The notes: a model not told the origin generated them from the letters alone. A stretch of DNA of 64,000 nucleotides from Amblyornis subalaris (GCA_018881555.1 JACAXG010000034.1:3916615-3980614), one strand, 5' to 3'. Shown: positions 54,201 to 63,105, counted from the stretch's first letter. Made by a program: numbers and translations.

Positions 54201-57200
54201 CCCCAGGCAAACAAGTCCCCTTCTCCCTGCACAGGCTGCATCTCTGTCATCCAGCATTAGTGCAACAACTTCAGAGAGTGAGAGCCTGGCAAGAGATATC
54301 CACAATGATATTGTCTCATTATATTCTTAATCAAGGTAATTACTCAGGAGCAGTAGAATTTCTGGTGTGATTTCCTCCTCTAGCTGAAGACAGGTGCCTC
54401 AAGCATAACTATAGATAAAGGTCTGAAGGCAAGAACTTCCCAAATTGCAAATGCAGACCATCCAGTGAATATAACAAAACTACAGTTTTGCTTTATTCTG
54501 ACACTTCAGTGATAGAATTATTGGAGGGATTGATTATTATTTACTTTTCTGTGTCTCAAAAGCCCNGTTTAGCTCTGAGAACTTACCAGAAATATAGTTT
54601 CTATATTTTGTTTCTGTGTGCGTTTGTGGGAGCACATGTACAAATATATGACATACACACACATATGTGTGTGACACATGTCAAGTGTGCAGAATTAGAA
54701 AGAATCTTTCCCTTAACCCTGTACTTTTTAAACTCAGTCTGGGCTCCATCTTCAGTCTGGTTTCTGACTACCTGTTGCAATATTTTGTCCTTCCCCAACC
54801 TAAGCAGTGAAGATCCTAAGGACAGAGAAGGCCCAAAGTCATTAGTGATTCACAACTCACAATACTTTCCTACTTTCACTTCTTTTGTATCTACAGTTTT
54901 AACAGAGTAGAAAACCCTGTCAAGAAGCTTACCCATTAGCAGGACAGGAATGTAGCACCAAGATATATTTCCAAGAAATGCTGTCATTCTGCACTAACAT
55001 ATACCACATATTTCAACCACTGATTGACTGAAGTGCATTAAGCAATAAACCTTTACAGTGATCAGGTTTTTTATACATGTTAAATCTTTTTGTACAGGTT
55101 AAAACTTTTCTATGCATGCTTCAGTATAAGGTTNGTTTGTTTGTTTATAGCAGTCATAAGCAAGTCCTTTTTAAGAGCATCTCAGACCATGTGTTCTACC
55201 AGACTGTATGTATAAATTATAAGCTTGTCCAGTCTTTTGCGTCTCTATAATTCTGCAGCTGTTTAATGAACAGCATTGCCTGAAGATTGGTGGCACCAGT
55301 TTGTTTGCCTATATTACAATATCAACGTGCCTTCCTTATCACCCTGCCAGCAGCAGTCCTCAGAGCAGATCNGATGCTGAAATCATAGGAGAGACCAAAA
55401 CAGCTGAAGAATTTCCAACCCATCTGAGCAGCAGCGAGGAAAGCACTGGCAGCTGGTCCCAGCTTGCTAACGATGAGGACAACCCTGATGACACAAGCAG
55501 CTACTTGCAGCTCAGCGAGCGCTCCCTGAGGTACCCAAGTTGTCTGTTCCCACTGTACAATGTGGTCTTTCCACCAAGCCAATGATCTGCCTACCCTGCA
55601 TCAGGAATGAGAGGCAACAGCTCGAGATTTACTCAGAATACTGTAAAGAAAGTCTAATGGCATACTTTCTCTCTTTATTTTTTAATAAGGGAAAAAAATT
55701 ACCCACATTCTGGTTCTCAGCCAGGTCTTTTTACTATTGGTGAGTACCTAGATTCAGACAAACTGAAGTTTCAGAGAANCTTCCTGGCATCACTGAAGCA
55801 TCTCAGTCCTACAGGAAAGGGCCATTGGACCAGCTAATTGCTACAGTCTTTCTTTTGGTTTATTGGCCACTGTTATCTGCTAGTGTTTACATAGTGTTTA
55901 TTTTGCCACCTCCTTAGCCAAGATTGAGGAGACTGCCATTCCCACCAGAAATCCATGCACTGAGAACAGAGAATGAGCCCTGATCTGCTNAGACTGGAAC
56001 AGGGATGCAGATTAACAGAGGGTGACCAATTTTTCCCTGATGGGACATAAATTCAAGAGCTCCTATTGCTATGGGCTGATTTTGTTTCAATTCAAGTCAG
56101 GAAAATGTTTAAAAATGTTATTTAGTCCTTGGAGTTTATATAAAGTGATGGTAGTTTGACTTCAGCCCTTTCACGGCATCAAATTGAGCAAGGTTTTTCC
56201 TTCACATGCTCTTAGACTAGGTTTTAAAACATTGTCAAGTAATTACATCTTTCTCTTGAGCATTAAGATGACAAGGAGGGAAGACATTATGGTAATGAAG
56301 CAGGGAAAAGAAAGAGTCTCTGTCAGAAAGCACTGTTGGCTGGCTGAAATTACTGAGCAAAACATGGCTGTCAGTGCAGCTGAACATTCATCCTGTTATT
56401 ACAGTATCAGCCTTTAACAAAGTCCTTGGTCTGAGAGAGCTGAAGTATTGTGCCTTTCAGCTCTGCACTGGAACAGAAATTACTACAGCAAGTCTGAGTG
56501 CATGGCATGCTGACAATGCCTCAGAACAACCTGATGGGGAAAGGAACTGTGTAATCAATCCTGCTAATGTAGGAAAAAATACTATTAGTTACTTTTCCAG
56601 TAAAAATTAAGTGGTTCAACATGACTTGCCACACAGAATTTGTTCATGGTAATTGACTTGCAGCCAGCAAATTCACAATGTGTCCACGAGACTATTACAG
56701 TATCTGCATAAACATTCACTGTCACATTTATAATGATGTTACAAAGTGAACTGGTACTATTTTTTCCAAATATTCTCAAATGTGCTACTTCATCCTTGTG
56801 AAGAAGCCAAAGAGAATACTTCTGTGAATTTGTGGTCCCAATGAGCACTGGCTTTAATTAAAATCTCAGTCTTTCAGAGTAGTCAGAAACAGGAGGGGCC
56901 CTCTCTGTACCTGTGGGTTCCATCAGATCCCAGACAGTATTTGGGGCATGATGTAATACACTGAAACTGCTGCTGGTTACAAGCGTGGAGTCACCTACAG
57001 GTAAGCAGTGTGATGGGCAACCAATGCCCCAATTGCTAGAACTCCCTATGTTCAGGGGGACCTGGATCTCTGCAGGTTTCTTGCAGGACATCTTTGTACC
57101 TGCTAATCCTTCTTTTCAAGGACTCAAACTCGTTTTCTGTTTGAGGCCAAGTGTTCACTGCAAAAGCCATTCACAAGAAGAGAGTCCACTTTTTTTTCCC

Positions 57201-60200
57201 CTCCAATTTACAGCATCACTTGATGCATTAATGCACTTGATACATGCTCCATCTAGAACTGTTTTAATAAAAGCCTCATTACTTTGAGCAGACCAGTGTG
57301 CTTCATTCAGGGAATCACTTGCTGAGCACAATTGATTTTGTGGAACAGGGTTCCTCCTCACTTTGCTTTGTGCAGAAATAAATTTTTAAAAGATGTACAG
57401 AGACATGTTCAGCNCAGCTTGGCACTAATACTTAAACTTTTGCTTTGTCAGCAATGGCAACAGCAGTACAACTAGCAGTCTTGGCATTATGGACCTGGAA
57501 ATTTATCAGGAGAACGTGCCATCTTCTCCTGTGATTAAGTAAGTAGTCACTGAAGTGAGACGTGATGTTTAGTCCAATTTTAACTGCAAATCATTTACAC
57601 CACCAGAACTGTGCCAAGCCCTGCTTTGCACCTGCTGCTGTGCCTGCCCATGGTTTCAGACAAAAGCACAAGCAGGTGTCTGTGCAGAGTGAGAGCACCA
57701 GACAGTGAAAGATTACAGGAAAATCCACTCAGGTGGATCTCTCTCAACCACTCTGTCTAAAAGACAGTTCTCTGTGGTATCAGTTTGCTGTTGTGTGAAC
57801 CTTCTTCTCTGAATAACGTCAAATATGACCAAAACTCTACTGTAATAGCAAGTAAGGTCAAGCAAATAAGGATCCATTTAAAAAAANTTTAAAAGTGCAG
57901 TACATTCTTTCCAATAATAATAATAATAATAATTTGGCCCACAGTACATTTTACCCATTGTTTATAGACATGTTTGTACTGAACATGCATTTATCAAGAG
58001 ATGTGCAAGTACATCCTGCCTAAAAATCCTGGTAAAACCTGCCAGCTGGTGAATGTNATTATGCAGCCAGGGCACACCCCCTGCAGAAACATATGGACAG
58101 CACATCAAACACTGAACATGGGAACTTCCTGAAGTCAGTGACATCAGAAAATTGTCACAGCAAAATACAGACATTGGAAATTCAGCATTTCCACCCAGGT
58201 TATGAGACTTGCTGTGTCTTACCATAATGTCGTTTGCTTGTCATTATGTAAAGTGTAAAGATACACAGATCCTCCTGAAANGTAACACATGACGCAACCA
58301 ATGCAAGTACTTCATCCTACTACAGGAAAAACGCTGCAATTCCCATCCTTTTTCCTGATTTACAAGTTAAATAAGTGAAATATATTCAGCATTTTATTGT
58401 TTCATCCTGTATAACTTTTTTCTTGCAGTTTTCTAGGTCTTGCATTGAGGGAGAAGTTTATTCATCATGAAGCAATGTTGTAGACTGTTCCTAAGTGTAA
58501 CTAATAAGCTTTGTTGTTGTTTGTTTCTAAGTGAATTAGTAGAAGAAAAGGTTTTCCTTAAAGAACAGACAGAAAACACAGAGGGTAAGTTGAACCATAT
58601 CATTTAAAACATCCAGTTTGAAGTTAACACAAGTAATTGCACAGTAACTGTTGGGCTTATTTTTCCAGAAAGTACTTCTGAGCTCTCAGTGGGAACAGCC
58701 AACTGTCAAAAGGACCTACTGGTGATAAACTTCGATCTGGAACCAGAGTGCCCAGACGTGGAGCTGCGAGCCACCTTGCAGTGGATAGCTGCTTCTGAAC
58801 TTGGAATTCCAACCATCTATTTTAAAAAATCTCAGGAAAACAGAATTGAAAAGGTACTATTTACAGAGTTGGGCATACTATTAATATATACATAACTAGC
58901 ATTTATGATTTGTTGAAGTTATTGAGCTTAAAAGCAGATGCAAAAACGTCTTCATTACAGCAAGATGGCAACACTGCTGTTTATTAGAGAAAGGAATAAG
59001 AGGACAGTTTGTCAGAACTTAAGGTGTGTGAAATACGTAGTAGATTGTGGCACAAGAAAATGTCACCATGAGACCTTCTCCAAAGTCTCTATAACATGCT
59101 TTGATCAATCTGTTCACTTTTTCATATCAATGATACATTAAGTACCAATGCCCAAGGCAGAATTAACAGACACTTTTATGTGGCTACATTTGAAGGGCTG
59201 CACATGGTTTACATGGAGTTGAAGTGTGTAGCTTTAAAATATAAAACTAAAAAACACTCGTGTGTGGACATCATAAAGTTCTGCTTCTTGGTGACAGTAA
59301 GATCTCACTACAATGTGAGATGTGTGGGACTTAAGATTTTCAGCCCTTATGCTGGTTCTGCCTTGCCTGCAGCGCTGATTAGGGCAGCCTCAGGTAGGTC
59401 TGAACTTGTGCCTGGCTGTTCATAAATTGCTCCAGCTGGGGATACAGCTTTTGAAAGCAGAAGTCTCTTTTCAGAGAGAAGTGGACAGACACAGACNACT
59501 GAGAAACTTTCTGAGGTGTTAGTCCAAGCCAGAGCACCAAGGGCAACACTGAAGTCCGAAATGGCCACAAGGAAGTGCAGTCTTTCTATTCATGAATGAT
59601 TTATTAGTGCTCCATTGTAGATATCACCAAATACCAACCACAGCATTTCAGGAAAGACCAAAACAGACCCATTTCCAAGATCAGCAAGAACAGCTTAAGC
59701 TTTAAGGCTTAAAAACATGTTAGTATTTAAGTCAATTAATGAAAGAAGTATTACAAATCAGTATTTTGGTCTCATGGGAAGATCATTTTGAGTAGCAGAG
59801 ATATTGTTTGATTTTCTTGAGTACATGCATTTGGGAATCATAAACATAATTTAAAATGCATTCAACAGCAACAGTCCAAATTGCATCTAATTAAAGAAAC
59901 AGCTGTCAGCTTTACCCATGTGCTTTGGCAAACAGTTAATTCAATTGCAAAAATACACTAGAGAATAATGAAGCACATCCTGCCTACAACAGCATTCTTG
60001 GAAATCACGTGCCTATTAAATATCATTAAAATACATATTAAAAGTTTAGGCTGCAGTATGTAAATAGCAAACAGCTACGCTAACTAGAGACACACAAGCC
60101 TTTCTTGTGTGGTTTAAAACTGGAAACATAGAAGGAGTGAGCTAATTAGATATTGTGAAATTCAAAGAAATAAAAAGCTTTGATTTTCATTTATGTGCTT

Positions 60201-61042
60201 CAGAAAAAAAAGGCACCANATGGATGACCCTGTGAAGCCCATTATTAAGTACAAAGTGGACAAAACTCAGGATTTTTTTACAGCTGCTTAAGAACATATA
60301 TTTAACCTCTGTTTTCTCTGGAAATTAAAAAAAAAATCAAATATAGATACTTTCTGTGAGTCAACCACAACTGTGACAGATGTCTTCATGTGACAAAATT
60401 TTACACAGAATTCCCNCTCACCAGTACTATGTGAATATTTAAAATACTATGGGATGTATATGTGGAAATACAAAAAATTAAACATAAATTAAAATATAGC
60501 TAATGGTACTGAAAAAATATTCTTTTAAGATGGATAGCCACACTTCCATTGTTTTGACAGTGAGTCGTTCATAACAAGGACAATAGTGATCCTTTATCAA
60601 ACTCACTTTCTCTGTTCTTACTTTCATTGCAATAAATAGGAAATAATTGATGAAAGCAGTTAATTTAGAAAATGTCATGAGATCCCATCAGTCTTCGGGA
60701 AGCTATGGAACTTGAGAAATGAAGTTTTTATAAATAGAAAGAACATTGATGTTGCTGTGCAGTGAATGGTGTCCACTCCCTCTTACAGCTGNGCATTTAC
60801 AAAGGACAGGCTAACAAATTTCTGCGTATTCGTTTCACAAAACCTTAGAAAATGTTAACAAATCCTAAGTGCATTTAATTTTGTTTATTTTTATTCAGTT
60901 TTTAGATGTTGTGCAGTTAGTTCAGCGGAAGTCCTGGAAAGTGGGGGATATCTTTCAAGCCGTGGTGCAGTACTGCAAGCTCAGCGAGGAGGGCAGAGAG
61001 ATGACACCCAGCCTGTTTGATTGGCTGCTTGAACTGGGTTAA
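15161..61042 (+). CDS. SPHKAP: SPHKAP (SPHK1 interactor, AKAP domain containing), 11 coding exons, N-terminal exon missing
   Basis: This is a PKA type I anchoring protein (AKAP). Family knowledge: it tethers PKA RI subunits, was first found as a sphingosine kinase 1 interactor, and sits at ER/ER-plasma membrane sites in neurons through VAP binding. Eleven exons join in one frame with GT-AG borders: 15161-15263, 21499-21609, 41231-41290, 44447-44581, 47945-48200, 48476-52211, 55351-55530, 57452-57538, 58532-58584, 58669-58853, 60899-61042. The joined product is about 1683 residues, against about 1700 for the known protein. The first exon here starts inside a codon (last base of AGC, Ser), so an upstream exon with the initiator is missing. 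SPHKAP rather than its paralogue AKAP11 is indicated by the N-terminal exon sequences (SNSLLESTDYWLQNQR, CFVNLD, PKLISSMNVQ), which AKAP11 lacks as I recall it; the C-terminal domain is common to both. Six isolated N bases fall in the coding exons and none breaks the frame. Confidence 0.95.
17999..18018. promoter_or_regulatory. Perfect 20-bp palindrome containing a MORE-type POU homodimer site
   Basis: TTTCATGCAT followed by its exact reverse complement. The central 12 bases, ATGCATATGCAT, are identical to the MORE element (more palindromic Oct factor recognition element), bound by dimers of POU proteins such as Oct-1, Oct-6 or Brn-2. Match to the motif is seen directly; use as an intronic enhancer site is inference. 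Confidence 0.45.
19499..19541. repeat. Compound AT/GT microsatellite
   Basis: Alternating AT runs (ACATATATATG, AGATATATATG) pass into GTGTATGTGTGTGTTTG. Simple-sequence DNA, likely length-polymorphic. Confidence 0.85.
21499..21609 (+). CDS. SPHKAP: SPHKAP coding exon 3
   Basis: 111 bp, 37 codons, phase 0 at both ends. The product includes SNSLLESTDYWLQNQR and GFLEDKSESNCAS, a diagnostic conserved SPHKAP N-terminal segment. The acceptor is TTTTAACAG|A and the donor TCG|GTAAGT (consensus). The exon is symmetric, so skipping it would keep the frame. Confidence 0.93.
25151..25223. repeat. Spaced direct duplication, 24-bp unit
   Basis: The unit GTTTAGGGTTGTAATCTGG followed by TTGGT occurs twice, about 46 bp apart, separated by TGATAGGTTACTATCAACTG-like sequence that is itself a small inverted repeat (TTGATAG...CTATCAA). 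The TTTAGGG inside the unit is not repeated in tandem, so this is not telomeric. Confidence 0.8.
28610..28775 (+). mobile_element. Degraded LTR fragment of a bird ERVL-like endogenous retrovirus
   Basis: The order CCCTTGCTGTACTG, then GACAGCAGACCCCAGCTGACC, then TGACATCAT, TCAGCATATAAAG and a G-rich tract resembles the promoter part of an LTR widespread in bird genomes (recalled pattern; family name not certain). The TATA-like ATATAAAG is at about 28730-28737. No retroviral coding sequence is near, so it would be a truncated or solo LTR. Two N bases lie in the G-rich tract. Confidence 0.5.
29381..29410. repeat. ACTATATAT minisatellite
   Basis: Three tandem copies of a 9-bp unit ACTATATAT with a partial flanking copy. 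Likely length-variable between individuals. Confidence 0.85.
35079..35106. repeat. AT/AC microsatellite
   Basis: A run of ATATATATATA, AACAC and ATATATATGTAT. Simple sequence within intron 3. Confidence 0.75.
41231..41290 (+). CDS. SPHKAP: SPHKAP coding exon 4
   Basis: 60 bp, 20 codons, phase 0-0. The product VCFVNLDANRDDCSDEQVKQ continues the N-terminal region exactly where exon 3 ends. The acceptor is CTTATTACAG|G and the donor CAG|GTAACT. This is a small exon between a 19.6-kb and a 3.2-kb intron and could be skipped in frame. Confidence 0.92.
41291..44446 (+). other. SPHKAP: Intron 4 of SPHKAP
   Basis: 3.2 kb, GT-AG. It contains a roughly 20-bp imperfect tandem repeat at 42958-43010 and a short GC-richer patch around 42540-42690. 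No coding sequence or transposable element was recognised. Confidence 0.85.
42958..43010. repeat. Three imperfect copies of a ~20-bp repeat (TTTACTAAYAGGT core)
   Basis: TTACTAACAGGT, TTACTAATAGGT and TTACTAATAGGT occur at about 18-21 bp spacing with T-rich linkers. Each copy carries a branch-point-like CTAAY and an AGGT. Confidence 0.75.
44447..44581 (+). CDS. SPHKAP: SPHKAP coding exon 5
   Basis: 135 bp, 45 codons, phase 0-0. The product has SPNLPKLISSMNVQPPKENE followed by a hydrophobic VLLSGLTSGNLQADYEVPQ-type segment, conserved in SPHKAP. The acceptor is CATGCCACAG|A and the donor CAG|GTAGGA, weaker than consensus. It could be skipped in frame. Confidence 0.93.
44582..47944 (+). other. 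SPHKAP: Intron 5 of SPHKAP
   Basis: 3.4 kb, GT-AG, with acceptor TTTTCCCCTCTAG. It holds the antisense CR1 fragment at 45534-45966. The rest has no recognised gene or element. Confidence 0.87.
45534..45966 (-). mobile_element. CR1 LINE, 5'-truncated 3' fragment, antisense to SPHKAP
   Basis: On the + strand it begins with ACAGAATGGAATCATTGAAT followed by GGTTTGGGTTGGAAGGGACC and TTAAAGATCATC. This is the reverse complement of the typical avian CR1 3' end, including a degenerate ATTCTRTG-type terminal repeat. Further in are GTCCAACCTGGCC, AACCTGTGCCAGTGCC and GATGCAGCACTGCAGG, also characteristic of CR1. The 5' portion and coding region are missing, as is usual for CR1 copies. Divergence looks moderate. 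Confidence 0.9.
47945..48200 (+). CDS. SPHKAP: SPHKAP coding exon 6, with phospho-FFAT-like motif
   Basis: 256 bp: 85 codons plus one base of a split Gly codon (G|GT). The product starts CPWLADVCLVQCARGD, has CIIFEINKFLIGLELVQE, then an acidic/Ser stretch ending in DFLTASEHLEDD. DFLTASE (48140-48160), within acidic residues, fits a phospho-FFAT pattern (acidic-F-x-S/T-A-x-E), the kind that binds the MSP domain of VAPA/VAPB on the ER. SPHKAP is known to use VAP binding for ER localisation, and AKAP11 has a very similar segment. The acceptor is CCCTCTAG|T and the donor CTG|GTAAAA, which is weak. Confidence 0.94.
48201..48475 (+). other. SPHKAP: Intron 6 of SPHKAP, short (275 bp)
   Basis: GT-AG with donor GTAAAA and acceptor TTCTTAATAG. 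If retained, the exon 6 frame runs 21 codons into the intron and stops at 48263-48265. The frame of the following exon is open back through the intron to an ATG at 48268. Confidence 0.88.
48476..52211 (+). CDS. SPHKAP: SPHKAP large coding exon 7 (PKA-RI anchoring region)
   Basis: 3736 bp, phase 1 in and phase 2 out, about 1244 codons without a stop. Landmarks in order: a predicted amphipathic helix NLAESVLQDAFIRLSQ (48946-48993); ALEVALACAATVIGTISSPQ (49252-49311); FPSALCGMTQVASAVAICGL (from about 49435); the best PKA-RI anchoring helix, FAEELAETVVSMATEIAAIC (50578-50637); a basic LKRKKE-like/PPRLSEIKRK-type stretch; LFANEVAAKIMNL (50902-50940); then two related modules SSCESITDEFSRFM and SSTESITEEFYRYM. 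The segment between 48476 and about 48890 is the least conserved in length and composition. The acceptor is TTCTTAATAG|GT and the donor ATAG|GTAAGT. Five N bases are present; none introduces a certain stop. The initiator is not in this exon: the ATG at 48268 is intronic. Confidence 0.96.
53205..53250. repeat. Direct repeat plus near-perfect palindrome
   Basis: CTTGAAGTGAGAA occurs at 53205-53217 and again at 53236-53248. The second copy forms an 11-bp inverted repeat, CTTTCTCACTT / AAGTGAGAAAG, with a single-base spacer (53228-53250). It could form a tight cruciform or may reflect a template-switch event. Confidence 0.85.
54656..54673. repeat. 18-bp perfect palindrome of alternating purine/pyrimidine
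   Basis: CACACACAT followed by ATGTGTGTG. Strict alternation favours Z-DNA or cruciform formation. The centre is a CATATG E-box-like hexamer. Confidence 0.85.
55351..55530 (+). CDS. SPHKAP: SPHKAP coding exon 8
   Basis: 180 bp, phase 2 at both ends (split AG|C Ser at entry, AG| at exit). The product begins SSPQSRSDAEIIGETK and contains SSSEESTGSWSQLANDEDNP and DDTSSYLQLSERSL, an acidic Ser-rich segment conserved in SPHKAP. The acceptor is a run of three CAG triplets (55348-55356). The donor, GAG|GTACCC, is weak. One N (third base of a Ser TCN codon) is silent. Confidence 0.93.
55531..57451 (+). other. SPHKAP: Intron 8 of SPHKAP
   Basis: 1.9 kb, GT-AG, with acceptor TGCTTTGTCAG. Nothing else recognisable; the open frames are unremarkable. 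Confidence 0.87.
57452..57538 (+). CDS. SPHKAP: SPHKAP coding exon 9 (87 bp, symmetric, likely cassette exon)
   Basis: 87 bp, exactly 29 codons' worth, with split codons AG|C at entry and AA|T at exit. The product SNGNSSTTSSLGIMDLEIYQ then ENVPSSPVIN matches the SPHKAP segment following LSERS. Both borders are phase 2, so skipping keeps the frame (AG|T still encodes Ser). The donor TAA|GTAAGT is strong. Confidence 0.92.
57539..58531 (+). other. SPHKAP: Intron 9 of SPHKAP
   Basis: About 1 kb, GT-AG, with acceptor TTGTTTCTAAG. It contains an AAT microsatellite at 57913-57933. Confidence 0.87.
57913..57933. repeat. (AAT)7 microsatellite
   Basis: Seven uninterrupted AAT triplets in intron 9; probably polymorphic in length. 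Confidence 0.9.
58532..58584 (+). CDS. SPHKAP: SPHKAP coding exon 10 (53 bp)
   Basis: 53 bp: one base completing Asn, 17 codons, one base of a split Glu. The product NELVEEKVFLKEQTENTE matches the position of the conserved NELVEEKK segment. The acceptor is TTTCTAAG|T and the donor GAGG|GTAAGT. This small exon is followed by an 84-bp intron. Confidence 0.88.
58669..58853 (+). CDS. SPHKAP: SPHKAP coding exon 11 (start of conserved C-terminal domain)
   Basis: 185 bp: two bases completing Glu, then 61 codons, phase 0 out. The product includes DLLVINFDLEPECPDVELR, ATLQWIAASELGIPTIYFKK and SQENRIEK. It is nearly invariant across the family and shared with the AKAP11 C-terminus; its molecular function is not known to me. 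The acceptor TTTTTCCAG|A is strong and the donor AAG|GTACTA weak. Confidence 0.96.
58854..60898 (+). other. SPHKAP: Intron 11 of SPHKAP
   Basis: 2.0 kb, GT-AG, with a T-rich tract before the acceptor (TTTATTCAG). No other gene or element recognised. Confidence 0.87.
60899..61042 (+). CDS. SPHKAP: SPHKAP coding exon 12, terminal, with stop codon
   Basis: 47 codons plus TAA. The product runs FLDVVQLVQRKSWKVGDIFQ, AVVQYCKLSEEGRE, then MTPSLFDWLLELG and stop. The ending DWLLELG is the family's conserved C-terminus. The frame joins exon 11 in phase 0. Confidence 0.96.
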   Translation, partial: FLDVVQLVQRKSWKVGDIFQAVVQYCKLSEEGREMTPSLFDWLLELG

Positions 61043-61128
61043 GCAAGTTCACTGCTGCAGCATTTCTGTTTTATTCCAGTTTAAATAAGCAGTGGTTTGT
61101 GTAATGCTCCAATTTCTGAACATCACTG

Positions 61129-61134
61129 AATAAA
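61129..61134 (+). terminator. SPHKAP: Proximal poly(A) signal AATAAA
   Basis: It lies 87 bases after the stop codon, with a moderately T/G-rich stretch downstream. It would give a very short 3' UTR. Confidence 0.4.
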
Positions 61135-61587
61135 ATGTGCAAAGATGTACAAACTCTACAAAAACAGCACACGTCNGTTCCACAACTGAACAAGGAGCAA
61201 AGTGAACCCAAGTTTTATTGTGTCTTTCTGTGTCATGAACGACTCTGAACATATTGTGCTATAGGATGCACTGTACTATGAGGGGAGGGATTTTGAGCCT
61301 TCTGAATTAATGGACTACACAGTAAAGGCTTAATTAAGTATCCAGTATATTCAATTTTCATCAATTTGATTAAATCAGTCAGCTAAAATGGGAGAATACA
61401 CTAACATTCAGTTTTAAAACAACACTGATATTTGTACAGTTTAACTGTTAGAAGCAGAGTGTGTTTCAGAACGCCTGGAGACACCCTTGTCCCTAGAGAA
61501 GTAACATTGGTGGGTTTTTTAAATCCCNGTGGTCTGCTAAGAGGTAAAAGCTTTTGAGCACTTAACACCTTTGCAGTTAGACACCAC

Positions 61588-61593
61588 AATAAA
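61588..61593 (+). terminator. SPHKAP: Poly(A) signal AATAAA (intermediate)
   Basis: CACAATAAAAAGCTGCTG, followed about 20-45 bases later by T-rich TTTTAGTTTCTTCCC and TGTGGTTATTTC. The downstream GT/T-rich content makes it a plausible cleavage signal, giving a 3' UTR of about 570 bases. A second AATAAA is at 61680. Confidence 0.45.
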
Positions 61594-61774
61594 AAGCTGC
61601 TGAAAACACATTTTAGTTTCTTCCCATGTGGTTATTTCTCTTACAAAGCTGTTCCTGATTCCTGCAATCTTCCCAAAGAAATAAAATCCAGTCTCTCAAT
61701 NATTATCCTTAAAAAACTCATTCCTTTTCACTGGGAAGCAGTACAGTTCAGTATAGCTACACCTGTAGATTCCT

Positions 61775-61947
61775 GAACACAGTTCTGTGAGCCAGGGCAG
61801 CAGATCCTAAGCCCTGTCCTGCTCCAGACCTGCCATGAGTCTGGGCGAGTCATTTCACCTCTGTGCCTCCGTGTCCCTACCTGGAAAAGGGGAATCATGA
61901 TAGTACAATTGTTACCTAAAGTGCTTCTATTGAAAGCACTATGTAAC
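61775..61947 (+). mobile_element. MIR/CORE-SINE remnant
   Basis: GAGTCTGGGCGAGTCATTTC, ACCTCTGTGCCTCCGTGTCC, then CTACCTGGAAAAGGGGAATC and ATGATAGTA follow the MIR order (GGGCAAGT..., CTCTGTGCCTCAGTTTCC, CATCTGTAAAATGGGGATAA, TAATAGTA) with scattered substitutions. This is an ancient amniote SINE; the tRNA-like head is too diverged to outline. Confidence 0.7.
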
Positions 61948-63099
61948 ATTCCACACATCAGTTAAAAGCAGTGAAAAAAGTACTATTTTAATTTTAGTGT
62001 AATCAAATAAATTGTTAATGAGGTGAANAAATGCATATCTGAAAGGAGTACCATCTCATCATAAAAATCTCCATGTTAATTTTTGTAACTTACAGGAAAG
62101 CAAAATGTTTGTTAAAATTTCAGCAGACATATGTGTTCATTTTGGATATAAGTGTTTGGACTATATGTGATAGTTCACATTCCTATAACATTTCTATAAC
62201 TGTTTGATAAGGTATACTCTGGTATTGTCCTGTTGAGATGATCTGTTGGTATCATGCACTTACAATACATTCTCTCGACTCTGCCAAAGAGACTGGGATT
62301 GAATTTAAAGGTAAAAATAACTTATGACATCACAGCTCTTCTGCAATTTGTTTTTTTGAAAATACTTACTTTTCATCTCTCCTACCCAAATAGTGTAATA
62401 GAATACCTGCCTGCTTTTCCCCAAAAAATATTTAAGAGAAGTTTTATTTTCCATATAACAGTATATGCTTCTGTAATATTTCTTGAAAAAAAAGAACCTA
62501 TCCTTTTGCACTAAATATTTTTGAAAATTTTGAAGTAGTTTTAAATAATTTATGAATAAGAGCCATATTCTCAGTTATATCTTTAAAACCATTACGAAAC
62601 TTGCATGATTGCATCACTCATTTGTTACAAAACACAGATAGTGAATCAAAATCTAATGTGGAGCATAAACAACATGAGCAATTCTCCATCAACTCTGCAG
62701 TACAAACAGAACAGGAGAGGTCACTTTACAGTCAAAACAAAGGTCANTTTCTTACAAACACTGAACACAACTGAGCAGTCACTGGGCCAGCCCCCAAGAG
62801 CTGCTGACCATCTGTAACTCCCACTAACATGAGTGGCAGCTCTGAATGCTCAGCATTTCTAAGGCTGAAAGCTAATGAAAAGCACCAAGAATTANAGACT
62901 TAAAGTGCTTTGTTTGAGTTAACAAACGGGAAAGTGTATTTATTTTTAAACCAAATACAGTTAGTTGTCAGTATACAATTTTTTGTTGTGATAGAATAAA
63001 TGTTTACTTATCCTACAAAGCACAAATATCATGACAGAGTTGTAACAGTGTGATGCAGTTTCTCTGTACAGTAGTTCTTAATGTTGCAATTTATTCAGA

Positions 63100-63105
63100 A
63101 ATAAA
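63100..63105 (+). terminator. SPHKAP: Distal poly(A) signal AATAAA
   Basis: It lies in TTATTCAGAAATAAATTTATG, followed by TGTGCATTCTCTTTGCC as a possible downstream element, with a second AATAAA 105 bases upstream (62995). It is the best candidate for the end of the long 3' UTR. Confidence 0.45.

Larger units (their letters stand above)
52212..55350 (+). other. SPHKAP: Intron 7 of SPHKAP
   Basis: 3.1 kb, GT-AG. It contains an 11+1+11 inverted repeat (53228-53250) and an alternating CA/TG palindrome (54656-54673). A GC-richer stretch at about 54120-54240 is open in more than one frame but resembles no known protein. Confidence 0.86.

Noticed and set aside
15161..61042. AKAP11 as the gene identity
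   Set aside because: The C-terminal domain and FFAT-like segment are shared by both paralogues, but the N-terminal exons and overall length match SPHKAP as I recall it, not AKAP11.
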